From the NCBI RefSeq assembly GCF_013449725.1, contig NZ_JACCFF010000007.1, positions 186,001 through 250,000 on the forward strand: a stretch of DNA of 64,000 nucleotides, written 5' to 3'. The DNA is from Mycobacteroides sp. LB1. Its GTDB lineage: Bacteria > Actinomycetota > Actinomycetes > Mycobacteriales > Mycobacteriaceae. The first letter of the stretch is position 1. Every line of letters begins with the position of its first letter. Shown here piece by piece: positions 7,945 to 15,980 of this stretch. Below the pieces are notes generated by a model that saw only the letters and a list, made by a program, of their open reading frames with translations, was not told where the DNA came from and did not search any database. Made by a program: the position numbers and the translations under genes.

Positions 7945-10539
7945 GTGACCGACGGTTGTACAGGCGTGCCCGACGACGTAAAGCCGCTGCCGAATCCTGC
8001 GTTTCCCGCTAAGAAGGCGGTGTCTTCTGCGGCGCTGCGACGGGTGTTGCGTCGCGCACGAGACGGCGTGGTGTTGAACGTCGACGAGGCCGCGACGGCT
8101 CTTACCGCGCGTGGTGAGGACTTGGCCGATCTGATGGCCAGTGCCGCGCGGGTGCGTGATGCCGGGTTGGAATCTGCGGGCCGCCTGGGTGCGTTGGGCC
8201 GTCTTCCGATCTCGTATTCGCGCAAGGTGTTTATCCCGGTCACGCATCTGTGCCGCGACAAGTGCCATTACTGCACGTTCGTGACGGTTCCGGGCAAGCT
8301 GCGCGCCCAGGGTCAGGGTATGTATCTGGAGCCAGACGAGATTCTGGATATTGCCCGCCGTGGCGCCGAATTGGGATGCAAAGAGGCTTTGTTCACGCTG
8401 GGGGATCGGCCCGAGGACCGCTGGCCGGAGGCCAAGCAGTGGCTCGATGAGCGCGGCTATGACACCACGCTGGACTATGTGCGGGCGATGTCGATTCGGG
8501 TGTTGGAGGAGACGGGTCTGCTCCCGCACCTGAATCCGGGGGTGATGAGCTGGTCGGAGCTGGCGCGGCTCAAGCCGGTGGCGCCGTCGATGGGCATGAT
8601 GTTGGAAACAACCTCGCGCCGGTTGTTCGAGACCCGCGGTGAGGCGCACTACGGCAGCCCCGATAAGGACCCTGCCGTGCGGCTGCGGACGCTGACCGAT
8701 GCGGGCCGGCTGTCGATCCCGTTCACGACAGGGCTGCTGGTTGGGATCGGCGAGGATCTGACCGAGCGTGCGGAGACCATTCACGCGATCCGCAAGGTGC
8801 ACAAAGAGTTCGGTCATGTTCAGGAAGTGATCGTGCAGAACTTCCGAGCCAAATCCGATACCGCGATGCAGACGGTGCCCGATGCCGATATTGACGATTT
8901 CCTGGCGACGATCGCGGTGACCCGTTTGGTATTGGGTCCCAAGATGCGGGTGCAAGCACCGCCGAATCTGGTGTCCCGCAGCGAATGCCTGGCCTTGATA
9001 GGTGCCGGAGTGGACGATTGGGGTGGGGTGTCGCCGCTGACCCCCGATCATGTGAACCCCGAGCGGCCGTGGCCGGCGTTGGAGGATTTGGCTTCGGTGA
9101 CGGCGGAAGCCGGATACGACCTGGTGCAGCGTCTGACGGCGCAGCCTCAGTACGTGCAGGCCGGGTCGGCGTGGATCGATCCTCGGGTGCGTGGGCACGT
9201 GGAGGCCCTGGCAGACCCGGAAACCGGTTACGCCCTGGATGTTTCGCCGACGGGGTCGCCGTGGCAGGAGCCCGACGAGACGTGGGAGTCCACGGGCCGG
9301 GTCGATTTGCACGCGGCCATCGATTCGGAGGGCCGCAATACCGATACCCGCAGCGATCTGGCGAGTGCGTTCGGGGATTGGGAGTCGATCCGCGAACATG
9401 TACGAGAACTGAACGCGCGGGCACCGGAGAAGGTGAGTTCCGATGTGTTGGCGGCCTTACGTTCGGCCGAGCGGAATCCGGCCGGATGCAGCGATGACGA
9501 GTATCTGGCGCTCGCGACAGCCGAAGGGCCTGCGATGGATGCCGTTGCGGCGCTCGCTGATTCGATCCGCATCGATGTGGTCGGCGATGACGTCACCTAC
9601 GTGGTGAACCGGAACATCAACTTCACCAACATCTGCTACACGGGTTGCCGTTTCTGCGCGTTCGCGCAGCGTAAGGGTGATGACGACGCGTTCTCCCTGT
9701 CTGCCGAGGAGGTGGGTGAACGGGCGTGGGAAGCCTATGTCGCCGGAGCCACCGAGGTCTGCATGCAGGGCGGCATCGACCCGGAACTGCCTGCGACCGG
9801 GTACGCCGACCTGGTGCGCGCGGTCAAGAAGCGGGTGCCCAGCATGCATGTACACGCCTTCAGCCCGATGGAGATCGTCAATGGCGCCTCCAAAGGTGGT
9901 CAGAGCGTGCGTGATTGGCTGACCGAGCTGCGTGCCGCAGGTCTGGACACCATCCCGGGCACCGCCGCCGAGATCCTCGACGACGAGATTCGGTGGGTGC
10001 TGACCAAGGGCAAGTTGCCCGCCTCCGAATGGATCGACGTCATCAGCACCGCGCATGAGGTGGGGCTACGGTCCAGCTCGACCATGATGTACGGGCACGT
10101 CGACACTCCCAAACATTGGGTGGGGCATCTGCGGGTTCTCGCCGGAATTCAAGACCGCACAGGCGGGTTCACCGAGTTCGTGCCGCTGCCGTTCGTGCAC
10201 CAGAGCGCACCGCTGTACCTAGCGGGCGCCGCCCGCCCGGGGCCCACAAATCGGGATAACCGGGTCGTACATGCGCTGGCGCGCATCATGCTGCACGGGC
10301 GTATCGACAACATTCAGACCAGCTGGGTCAAGCTCGGTATCGAAGGCACCCGAGTGATGCTGCAAAGCGGCGCCAACGATCTCGGCGGAACGCTCATGGA
10401 GGAAACCATCTCCAGGATGGCCGGCTCCGAACACGGATCTGCCAAAACCATCGCCGAGCTGCAGGAGATCGCGGAGGGTATTGGACGTCCCGCGGTGGAA
10501 CGCACCACCACCTACTCGCGGCGGCCGTCCGCCGCCTGA
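7945..10539 (+). CDS. fbiC: 7,8-didemethyl-8-hydroxy-5-deazariboflavin (FO) synthase FbiC
   Basis: Bifunctional radical-SAM enzyme making FO, the chromophore of coenzyme F420, from a pyrimidine precursor and tyrosine. Both halves found as CofG and CofH in archaea are present: the first radical-SAM cluster motif CRDKCHYC near residue 102, the second CYTGCRFC near residue 564. Each is followed by its TIM-barrel motifs (GDRPEDRW; CMQGGIDPELP). At about 864 residues it fits the mycobacterial family. The start is uncertain: GTG 7945 (with a weak GATGAT 6 nt upstream) or GTG 7966 give the usual N-terminus, while ATG 7885/7897 would add an unusual extension. The downstream palindrome begins 1 nt after the stop. 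Confidence 0.95.
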   Translation: MTDGCTGVPDDVKPLPNPAFPAKKAVSSAALRRVLRRARDGVVLNVDEAATALTARGEDLADLMASAARVRDAGLESAGRLGALGRLPISYSRKVFIPVTHLCRDKCHYCTFVTVPGKLRAQGQGMYLEPDEILDIARRGAELGCKEALFTLGDRPEDRWPEAKQWLDERGYDTTLDYVRAMSIRVLEETGLLPHLNPGVMSWSELARLKPVAPSMGMMLETTSRRLFETRGEAHYGSPDKDPAVRLRTLTDAGRLSIPFTTGLLVGIGEDLTERAETIHAIRKVHKEFGHVQEVIVQNFRAKSDTAMQTVPDADIDDFLATIAVTRLVLGPKMRVQAPPNLVSRSECLALIGAGVDDWGGVSPLTPDHVNPERPWPALEDLASVTAEAGYDLVQRLTAQPQYVQAGSAWIDPRVRGHVEALADPETGYALDVSPTGSPWQEPDETWESTGRVDLHAAIDSEGRNTDTRSDLASAFGDWESIREHVRELNARAPEKVSSDVLAALRSAERNPAGCSDDEYLALATAEGPAMDAVAALADSIRIDVVGDDVTYVVNRNINFTNICYTGCRFCAFAQRKGDDDAFSLSAEEVGERAWEAYVAGATEVCMQGGIDPELPATGYADLVRAVKKRVPSMHVHAFSPMEIVNGASKGGQSVRDWLTELRAAGLDTIPGTAAEILDDEIRWVLTKGKLPASEWIDVISTAHEVGLRSSSTMMYGHVDTPKHWVGHLRVLAGIQDRTGGFTEFVPLPFVHQSAPLYLAGAARPGPTNRDNRVVHALARIMLHGRIDNIQTSWVKLGIEGTRVMLQSGANDLGGTLMEETISRMAGSEHGSAKTIAELQEIAEGIGRPAVERTTTYSRRPSAA

Positions 10540-10540
10540 C

Positions 10541-10600
10541 GCCGAGCGTGAAGCCATGGCGGGATTTCTCGAGAATCTCCGCCACAGGTTCACGCTCGGC
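10541..10600. repeat. 60-bp dispersed palindromic element, copy 1
   Basis: Near-perfect inverted repeat: GCCGAGCGTGAA pairs exactly with TTCACGCTCGGC, TGGCGG pairs with CCGCCA, and the centre TTCTCGAGAA is self-complementary, leaving only a few mismatches. It starts 1 nt after the fbiC stop. A second copy with the same arms is at 29633-29696. It would fold into a long hairpin in RNA, so it could end fbiC transcription, but the repetition suggests a dispersed REP-like family. Confidence 0.8.
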
Positions 10601-10604
10601 GAGA

Positions 10605-10610
10605 TAGCCT
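10605..10610 (+). promoter_or_regulatory. Candidate -10 for the 10620 gene
   Basis: TAGCCT lies 9 nt upstream of ATG 10620, directly after the palindromic element. Confidence 0.35.
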
Positions 10611-10619
10611 CGTGCCCTG

Positions 10620-11078
10620 ATGACCAGTATCCCGCCCGATGAGGGGTCGATGCCGCCGACTACCCAGCGGCCGTTGGACTCGCCTTCAACCGCGTACTCC
10701 GAGGCCGATGATTCCGAAATCCTCGTGCGTGATCGCTCTTGGCGCTGGGTGTGGATCATCTGCGCAGCAGCGGGCGTGGCCATTGTGGTGGCGCTGGTCC
10801 TGGCCCTGGTGGAGGTCGACAAGGTTGAGGAGCCGGCGACACCGGCCCCGGCGACGTCAACAACCGAACGTCCGGCTGCGCCAAGTAGTTCGGTGCCGGT
10901 AGCGCCGCCGCCTCCGACCGTGATCAGTACCGTCATCGAAACCACCGTGGTGGTTGAGACGCCCGCGCCGGTTGCACCGACGGAGGTAGCGCCGACGGAG
11001 ATCGTGCCGACGCGCCCAGGGGAGGGCCGGTTGTGCCACGAGCTGCATCCGCGCCGCGACTGTGAGGGATACCGGTAA
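10620..11078 (+). CDS. Single-pass membrane protein with Pro/Thr/Val-rich exported tail
   Basis: A 152-residue protein of unknown function. An N-terminal cytoplasmic stretch of about 42 residues ends in basic/aromatic RDRSWRW. One transmembrane helix follows (VWIICAAAGVAIVVALVLAL, about residues 44-63). The rest is a low-complexity Pro/Thr/Val tail with repeated VAPTEVAPTEIVPT. The end carries two cysteines (RLCHELHPRRDCEGYR) that could form a disulfide outside the membrane. Type II topology is likely. There is no recognisable domain. It lies between fbiC and the MspA-like cluster, with its own -10. Confidence 0.7.
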   Translation: MTSIPPDEGSMPPTTQRPLDSPSTAYSEADDSEILVRDRSWRWVWIICAAAGVAIVVALVLALVEVDKVEEPATPAPATSTTERPAAPSSSVPVAPPPPTVISTVIETTVVVETPAPVAPTEVAPTEIVPTRPGEGRLCHELHPRRDCEGYR

Positions 11079-11152
11079 GTTGACGGTCTCTGTCCGCACC
11101 TGACTGACTGGTTTGCGGTGAGTTAACTCCGTGGGTCGTTTTGGGCATCGTG

Positions 11153-11797
11153 ATGTTCGTGATTGCCCGCCTTGTAGCGACAAGTTTCATCGTTGCCATG
11201 CTTGGGTTTCCCGATGCCGCCCCGGCCAACGCTGAGCCGAGAGAAATGGCGCCGCAGTCCTATTCGAGGACGACCCGGGACGGCTGGCAGCTGCAGATCC
11301 GGCTCGATAACGAACGTGTGAACCCGGTGCCCAATCTGGCGGCGGCCACCAACTCACGCGAGGCGTTCATCACCCTGTCGGGCACTGCGACGGCGAACGG
11401 CGGCACCAACCCCATCACCGACAGCCTCTTCGTCATCGGCTACCAACTCGGTTGCCAGTCCGATGTTTCCTCGGGTTTGCAGCTCGGCGGATCGGCAGGT
11501 ATCGCCCCGTCAGTGAGCCTAGGTGTGGCTCCCACCCCCTCAGTGGGAGTGGGTGGGAGCGCCGGGGTGAGTGGGTTCGTGCAGACCGTGGTGCAGCCTG
11601 GTGTCATCGTCAACCTGCCGATGGGCAATATGGTGCTCTCCCATGGTGGTACGGGGGCACTGGACTTGGACAACGTGCACGTGAAGGCCGACGCCTGCGG
11701 TGGTGACGTGACGATCCGCTCATTCGCCTCCTTGCGTGCTTCGACCGAGACCGGTCACACCGAGTTCGCCGTCTACGGCGATCCGATCAAGATCTGA
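11153..11797 (+). CDS. MspA-family porin-like secreted protein
   Basis: A 214-residue exported protein of the MspA porin family, expected in the outer (mycolate) membrane or periplasm. The N-terminus has a signal peptide (VIARLVATSFIVAMLGF, cleavage near ANA-EPRE). The mature part has family hallmarks: a TRDGWQLQIRLDNERVNPVPNL start, LFVIGYQLGCQ, a Gly/Ser/Val-rich middle (SVSLGVAPTPSVGVGGSAG) and two cysteines (in GCQSDV and DACGGDV). ATG 11153 was chosen over upstream GTG 11150 and TTG 11141 because it gives the cleanest signal peptide. It is followed 2 nt later by the small secreted protein gene, so the three genes to 12380 are probably one transcript. Whether it forms a pore is not shown by sequence. 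Confidence 0.85.
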   Translation: MFVIARLVATSFIVAMLGFPDAAPANAEPREMAPQSYSRTTRDGWQLQIRLDNERVNPVPNLAAATNSREAFITLSGTATANGGTNPITDSLFVIGYQLGCQSDVSSGLQLGGSAGIAPSVSLGVAPTPSVGVGGSAGVSGFVQTVVQPGVIVNLPMGNMVLSHGGTGALDLDNVHVKADACGGDVTIRSFASLRASTETGHTEFAVYGDPIKI

Positions 11798-11799
11798 CG

Positions 11800-12081
11800 A
11801 TGAAATTCGTCTGCGCCGCAACACTCTTGGTGTGCTCGTTGTGTTGGGCGCCACTGGCCGCAGGAGAGCCGAACCCCGCAGTACCTATTCCGGTGCCCGG
11901 TGGGACGCCCAACTATGCGGCCACTGCGTCCCAGCCGCCTTTCGGACTATCCCCGGCACCGCCGCGCGGAGCCCGGATCTCGGCCGGTGTCGACTCCGGG
12001 TACACCACTCGGATCGGCGCCGGGATGACCGGCGGGCAGCTGGAGGACCCTCGTGGACTGTCAGAAGGAGTAACACCGTGA
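11800..12081 (+). CDS. Small secreted protein, member A of a paired family
   Basis: A 93-residue protein with a signal peptide (FVCAATLLVCSLCWAPLAAG) and a Pro-rich mature part. The C-terminal half carries the motif PRGARISAGVD...GAGMTGGQLEDPRG, which recurs in the next gene (SRGPKISAGVD...GAGIGDGKLESPTG). It is 2 nt after the MspA-like gene and overlaps the next gene by GTGA (12078-12081). I do not recognise a named domain. Coupling to a porin-like gene suggests a cell-envelope role, which is inference only. Confidence 0.75.
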   Translation: MKFVCAATLLVCSLCWAPLAAGEPNPAVPIPVPGGTPNYAATASQPPFGLSPAPPRGARISAGVDSGYTTRIGAGMTGGQLEDPRGLSEGVTP

Positions 12082-12380
12082 TTCGATCACTCTGTGTGGC
12101 AACGATTATCGCCGGACTTGCGATCGGACTTGCCGCGCCTGTCACCGCCGCGCCACCGCCTCCGAATCCGGCGCCCTACAACCCGGTCTTCGTGCCCGGG
12201 CAGCTTCCTGCACTGCGTCCGTCGCGAGGGACGCAACTACCGGTGCTGATGTCGGGTCCGTCGCGTGGCCCCAAGATCTCCGCGGGGGTGGACGCGCCGG
12301 CGCCACCGGGCGGTGTCAAGGCGGGTGCCGGTATCGGAGACGGGAAGCTGGAAAGCCCCACCGGGGCGCCTACGCGATAG
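12078..12380 (+). CDS. Small secreted protein, member B of a paired family
   Basis: A 100-residue protein, start GTG overlapping the previous stop by 4 nt. The signal peptide is SLCVATIIAGLAIGLAAPVTAA, followed by a Pro-rich mature segment with the shared motif R-G-x-K-I-S-A-G-V-D, a variable linker, then A-G-x-G-I-x-x-G-K-L-E-x-P-x-G. The similarity to the upstream gene in motif, signal peptide and size argues for a tandem duplication that has diverged. No cysteines are in the mature part. Function unknown. Confidence 0.75.
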   Translation: MIRSLCVATIIAGLAIGLAAPVTAAPPPPNPAPYNPVFVPGQLPALRPSRGTQLPVLMSGPSRGPKISAGVDAPAPPGGVKAGAGIGDGKLESPTGAPTR

Positions 12381-12407
12381 GCACTCTCCGCGCATTTGTC
12401 AGTCGCA

Positions 12408-12436
12408 TTGACATGTTTTGCGAGTCGGCGCACGCT
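12408..12436 (+). promoter_or_regulatory. Candidate promoter for the ABM-domain gene
   Basis: A perfect -35 TTGACA (12408-12413), a 17-bp spacer and a weak -10 CACGCT (12431-12436), which ends 6 nt before ATG 12443. Confidence 0.45.
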
Positions 12437-12442
12437 GGGTGC

Positions 12443-12751
12443 ATGAGTGAGCCGATCGTCTTCATCAACGTTTTCGAAGTCGCCGCAGAGAAAGTCGACG
12501 CGTTCCTCGCCGGATGGCGGAAACGGGCTGAGTTCATGACCGAGCAGCCGGGGTTCCTGTCGTTCCGGATACACCGGGCGGTGGTGCCGGGCGCTCGGTT
12601 TCAGCTCGTGAACATCGCGACCTGGGAGAGCATCGAAGCATTGACCACGGCCACGAGCGGTGACCGGTTTCAAGCCATGGTTCGCGAAGCCGCCGCCGAG
12701 TTCGGTGCGGTTGCCTACCCGGCGGTGTACGAGGTCGCCCTGGAGATGTAG
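12443..12751 (+). CDS. Antibiotic biosynthesis monooxygenase (ABM) domain protein
   Basis: A 102-residue ABM/EthD-like ferredoxin-fold protein. The pattern FINVFEVAAEKVDAFLAGWR, then GFLSFRIHRAVVP, then FQLVNIATWESIEAL, is the usual beta-alpha-beta layout with the conserved Trp-Glu. Members act as small monooxygenases, haem-degrading enzymes or dimeric stress proteins; the specific substrate cannot be read here. It is convergent with fadH, with 23 bp between. Confidence 0.85.
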   Translation: MSEPIVFINVFEVAAEKVDAFLAGWRKRAEFMTEQPGFLSFRIHRAVVPGARFQLVNIATWESIEALTTATSGDRFQAMVREAAAEFGAVAYPAVYEVALEM

Positions 12752-12774
12752 CCCCTGTCTGCTCGCGAGGGAAA

Positions 12775-14805
12775 CTACAGCTTGGCGGCCAGCTCCGTGC
12801 CCTGCCTGATGGCGCGCTTGGCATCAAGCTCGCCGGCGAGTAAGGCCCCACCGATGACGTGCGCGGTGACTCCGGCTTCCTTCAGCACGTCCTCCAGATC
12901 GCGCACCGATTCCTGGCCCGCGCAGATCACCACGTTGTCGACCTCGAGAACGCGCGGGTCCTTGCGCTCCTCACCGAAACTGATGTGCAGCCCGGCATCG
13001 TCGATCTTCTCGTAGTTGACCCCCGCAAGCTCCGTAACCTTCTTGGCCTTGAGCGATGCCCGGTGTACCCAGCCCGTGGTCTTGCCGAGGCCCTTGCCCA
13101 GCGAGCCCTTCTTGCGCTGGCACAAATAGACCTCGCGAACCGCCGGAGCCGGAATGGGTTTCGTGAGCGAACCGCGGGAATCGTGTTCCTCCGAGATGCC
13201 CCACTCGGCGCGCCACTCCTTGAGGTTCAGCGTCGGTGACTCGTCGATCGTCAGGAACTCTGAGACGTCGAAGCCGATACCGCCCGCGCCGACGACCGCC
13301 ACCCGCTTACCGACGGGCTTACCCCCCTTGATGACCTCCGGGTAGGAGAGCACCATCGGGTGGTCGATACCGGGGATCGCGGGAACGCGCGGCTTCACGC
13401 CGGTGGCGAGGATGACGTCATCGAACTTGCCGGTAATGAGTTCCTGGGCGTCCACCTTCTTGTTCAAAAGCACTGTGACGTCGTACTTTTTGAGCATGGC
13501 GGTGTAGTACCGGATGGTCTCGTTGAACTCTTCCTTACCGGGGATGCGCCGCGCCATATCGAACTGGCCGCCGATCTCGGCGTTGGCCTCGAACAGCACG
13601 ACCTTGTGTCCGCGCTGCGCGGCGCTCACCGCGGTTGCCAGCCCGGCGGGTCCGGCGCCGACTACCGCGACCTTCTTGGTGTGGCGGGTGGGCAGCAGCT
13701 TGAGCGTCAGCTCGTGACCTGCCCTGGGGTTGAGCAGGCAGCTGGCCTTCTTGTTCACGAACGAATGGTCAAGGCAGGCCTGATTACAGGCGATGCAGGT
13801 GTTGATCTCGTCGGCGTGATCAGCCGATGCTTTGTTGGCCCAGTCCGGGTCGGCCAGCAGTGGGCGGGCCATCGAAATCAATTGCACCTGACCGTCGTTG
13901 AGAATCTGCTCGGCGGACTGCGGCATGTTGATCCGGTTGGAGGCCATTACCGGGATGCTGACTTCTTGGGCGATCTTGTTGGACAGGTCGACGAATGCGT
14001 TCTGCGGGACCGAGGTGACGATGGTGGGCACCCGTGCCTCATGCCAGCCGATACCGGTGTTGATGATGGTTGCACCGGCGGCTTCGATCTCCTTGGCGAG
14101 CGCCACGATCTCGTCCCAGGTTTGGCCGTCGGGTACGTAGTCCGCCATGGACATCCGATAGCAGATGATGAAGTCTGGGCCCACGGCCTCGCGGACCTTC
14201 TTGACCACCTCGACCGCCAGCCGCCGCCGGTTCTCCGGACTGCCACCGAACTCATCGGTGCGGTTGTTGGTGTACGGCGCCAGGAACTGGTTGATGAAAT
14301 AGCCTTCGCTGCCCATGATCTCGACACCGTCGTACCCGGCCTTCTTGGCCATCTTGGCGCTGTGTGCCCAGTCGTCGATGGTCTGCCAGACACCCTTGGT
14401 GCTGAGCTTGCGAGGCTTGAACGGGGTGATGGGCGACTTCTTGCTCGACGCGCTGACCGAGAATGGATGGTATCCATAGCGTCCTGCGTGCAGGAGCTGC
14501 ACGATGATCTTGCCGCCGTTCTTGTGCACCGCGTTCGTGACGATCCGATGCCGGTATGCCTCAAGAGAAGTGGTGAGTTTTCCGGCCAGCGGCTTAAGCC
14601 ACGCGGCGCGGTTGATGGCATATCCACCGGTGATGATCATGCCGACCCCGCCCTTGGCGCGTTCCGCGAAATATGCCGCCAAAGCCGGTGTGTCCCAGGG
14701 GAAATCCTCTAGGCCGGCGTGCATGGATCCCATGACGACGCGGTTCTTCAGCGTTGTGAAGCCAAGATCCAAGGGGGACAGCAGGGTTGGATAGGGGTTA
14801 CTCAT
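12775..14805 (-). CDS. fadH: NADPH-dependent 2,4-dienoyl-CoA reductase FadH
   Basis: Iron-sulfur flavoenzyme of 676 residues that reduces 2,4-dienoyl-CoA during beta-oxidation of unsaturated fatty acids. The N-terminal old-yellow-enzyme TIM barrel binds FMN (LGFTTLKNRVVMGSMH; HAGRYGYHP). A four-cysteine 4Fe-4S motif follows around residues 334-357 (C-x2-C-x3-C-x11-C in CIACNQACLDHSF...SC). FAD/NADPH-binding Rossmann segments complete it (VVGAGPAGLATAVSAA; VAVVGAGGIGFDVSEF). The start overlaps the upstream PadR-type gene by 8 nt (ATGAGTAA), so both are one transcript. This matches Rv1175c-Rv1176c. Confidence 0.95.
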   Translation of the reverse strand: MSNPYPTLLSPLDLGFTTLKNRVVMGSMHAGLEDFPWDTPALAAYFAERAKGGVGMIITGGYAINRAAWLKPLAGKLTTSLEAYRHRIVTNAVHKNGGKIIVQLLHAGRYGYHPFSVSASSKKSPITPFKPRKLSTKGVWQTIDDWAHSAKMAKKAGYDGVEIMGSEGYFINQFLAPYTNNRTDEFGGSPENRRRLAVEVVKKVREAVGPDFIICYRMSMADYVPDGQTWDEIVALAKEIEAAGATIINTGIGWHEARVPTIVTSVPQNAFVDLSNKIAQEVSIPVMASNRINMPQSAEQILNDGQVQLISMARPLLADPDWANKASADHADEINTCIACNQACLDHSFVNKKASCLLNPRAGHELTLKLLPTRHTKKVAVVGAGPAGLATAVSAAQRGHKVVLFEANAEIGGQFDMARRIPGKEEFNETIRYYTAMLKKYDVTVLLNKKVDAQELITGKFDDVILATGVKPRVPAIPGIDHPMVLSYPEVIKGGKPVGKRVAVVGAGGIGFDVSEFLTIDESPTLNLKEWRAEWGISEEHDSRGSLTKPIPAPAVREVYLCQRKKGSLGKGLGKTTGWVHRASLKAKKVTELAGVNYEKIDDAGLHISFGEERKDPRVLEVDNVVICAGQESVRDLEDVLKEAGVTAHVIGGALLAGELDAKRAIRQGTELAAKL

Positions 14806-15352
14806 GATTCTCGCTTTCAGTCCGGGCTGTGGACAAGGAAGTGATCATTTCGTCGCACCAATCAATGAAGCCCTCTTCCATGCGGACACCTCCGCGTAGG
14901 ACGAGATATTGGTGCAGGGCCGCGCCGGTGAGTTGATCCGGAGCGGAAAACTGGCGTTTTTCCATCTGGCGGTAGTTATCGAGCATGGCGGCGTGTGTGT
15001 CGCGTTGAACGCGGATGTTCTCGACCACAACCTCAATCTCGCCATAGGTGCCTGCGCGGACCTTGAGAGCCAAGTCGCGCATATCGGTGCCCTGGGCGCT
15101 GTTGACCCACCGGGACAACTCGCGATAGCCGAGCTCGGCAACGTCGTACACCTTCTTGGCTGGCCGCCCTTCTTGGTCGACGACCGTGCAGCGCAACCAG
15201 CTGTCGTCTTCCATCCGGCGCAGAGTGCGATAGATCTGCTGGTGGGTGCCGCTGTAGAAGTACCCGATCGACCGGTCGAACCGGCGCGTGAGCTCGTAAC
15301 CCGACCCGTTCTGCTCGGCCAGGGACAACAAGAGGGCGTGGGTGAGTGCCAC
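14798..15352 (-). CDS. PadR-family transcriptional regulator
   Basis: A 184-residue regulator with the PadR winged helix at the N-terminus (LTHALLLSLAEQNGSGYELTRRFD, then YFYSGTHQQIYRTLRRMEDDSWL) and a helical C-terminal dimerisation domain. GTG 15352 was chosen because family members start just before the A-L-x-H-A-x-L helix; the frame extends further upstream without a better signal. It is co-transcribed with fadH and divergent from the ferredoxin genes. A TGTTGC-AGT-GCAACA palindrome lies 39 bp upstream and is a likely self-operator. The effector is unknown. Confidence 0.88.
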   Translation of the reverse strand: MALTHALLLSLAEQNGSGYELTRRFDRSIGYFYSGTHQQIYRTLRRMEDDSWLRCTVVDQEGRPAKKVYDVAELGYRELSRWVNSAQGTDMRDLALKVRAGTYGEIEVVVENIRVQRDTHAAMLDNYRQMEKRQFSAPDQLTGAALHQYLVLRGGVRMEEGFIDWCDEMITSLSTARTESENHE

Positions 15353-15390
15353 GGCAGCATGTTGGCACGGAACGGGACCCCTATGCAACT

Positions 15391-15405
15391 TGTTGCAGTG
15401 CAACA
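15391..15405. promoter_or_regulatory. Palindromic operator between padR-fadH and the ferredoxin genes
   Basis: TGTTGC-AGT-GCAACA, perfect 6-bp arms with a 3-nt centre, in the divergent intergenic region 39 bp from the PadR-family start. PadR proteins often bind dyads of this size upstream of their own gene, so autoregulation is likely but inferred. Confidence 0.5.
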
Positions 15406-15435
15406 GTCTGCATACGGCAGATCAGTTAAGTGTTT

Positions 15436-15497
15436 CCATCGGTAACTGTAACTGCTAGAAACGTGTAGTCGCCCGGAACTCACCAGGAGGTTCTCTC
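15436..15497 (+). repeat. Ferredoxin leader, copy 1 of a duplicated upstream segment
   Basis: CTGTAACTGCTAGAAACG upstream of the first ferredoxin matches CTGTAACCGGTAGAAACG upstream of the second (15864-15882) at nearly every base. This indicates that the promoter region was duplicated with the gene. The leader ends with an AGGAGG ribosome-binding site (15485-15490) 7 nt before GTG 15498. Confidence 0.5.
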
Positions 15498-15846
15498 GTG
15501 ACGTATGTGATTGCCGAACCGTGTGTTGACGTGATGGACAAGGCGTGTGTCGAAGAGTGTCCTATTGGATTGCATCTACGAGGGTGCTCGGGCGATGTGC
15601 ATCCACCCGGACGAGTGCACGGATTGCAATGTGTGCGAATCGGTTTGTCCCGTGGAAGCGATCCTCTATTGGGATGCTGTGCCTGACGAGTGGAGTGGCT
15701 ACGTGCGGGCGAATGCTGACTTCTTCGCAGATCTCGATTCGACGTCCAGCGCGCGGAAGGCCGGCAAGATCGACCGGGACGTACCCCTCGTCCCGCAACT
15801 CCCGCGCAAGGTCTGGGCACGCCTGCTGGACGCCAGGCCAAGTTAA
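15498..15846 (+). pseudogene. Tandem ferredoxin copy with a +1 frameshift
   Basis: A 7Fe-type ferredoxin gene that reads MTYVIAEPCVDVMDKACVEE-CPI and then loses frame. One extra G in ATTGGATTG (15566-15567) breaks it; removing it restores IDCIYEGARAMCIHPDEC and then TDCNVCESVCPVEAI up to the stop at 15846. All cluster cysteines are kept in the two part-frames and the 3' half is still ferredoxin-like, so the lesion is recent, a sequencing error, or recoded. The intact paralog follows at 15981. The GTG start has a strong AGGAGG. Confidence 0.85.
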
Positions 15847-15980
15847 ACGATAAGCTAAGTATCTGTAACCGGTAGAAACGGCTAGATGGTCCGGCAAGTT
15901 AGGACAGCCTGTGTCGTTGGGCACAGCTGCGGACCGGAATACTGGCCGCAACGCATGAACTGGACATCGAGGAGACCTGC
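15847..15980 (+). promoter_or_regulatory. Leader of the intact ferredoxin gene, copy 2 of the duplicated segment
   Basis: Contains the CTGTAACCGGTAGAAACG block shared with the leader of copy 1 and a GAGGAG ribosome-binding site (15969-15974) 6 nt before GTG 15981. I see no hairpin terminator separating the two ferredoxin genes. Confidence 0.4.

Noticed and set aside
7849..9399. Upstream extension of the O-methyltransferase frame through fbiC (minus strand)
   Set aside because: The frame happens to stay open, but the methyltransferase domain begins after 7848, where a -10 hexamer fixes the start; the extension is antisense to the fbiC radical-SAM domain.
13360..14712. 450-codon open frame antisense to fadH
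   Set aside because: No recognisable domain; fadH has complete flavin and Fe-S motifs on the other strand.
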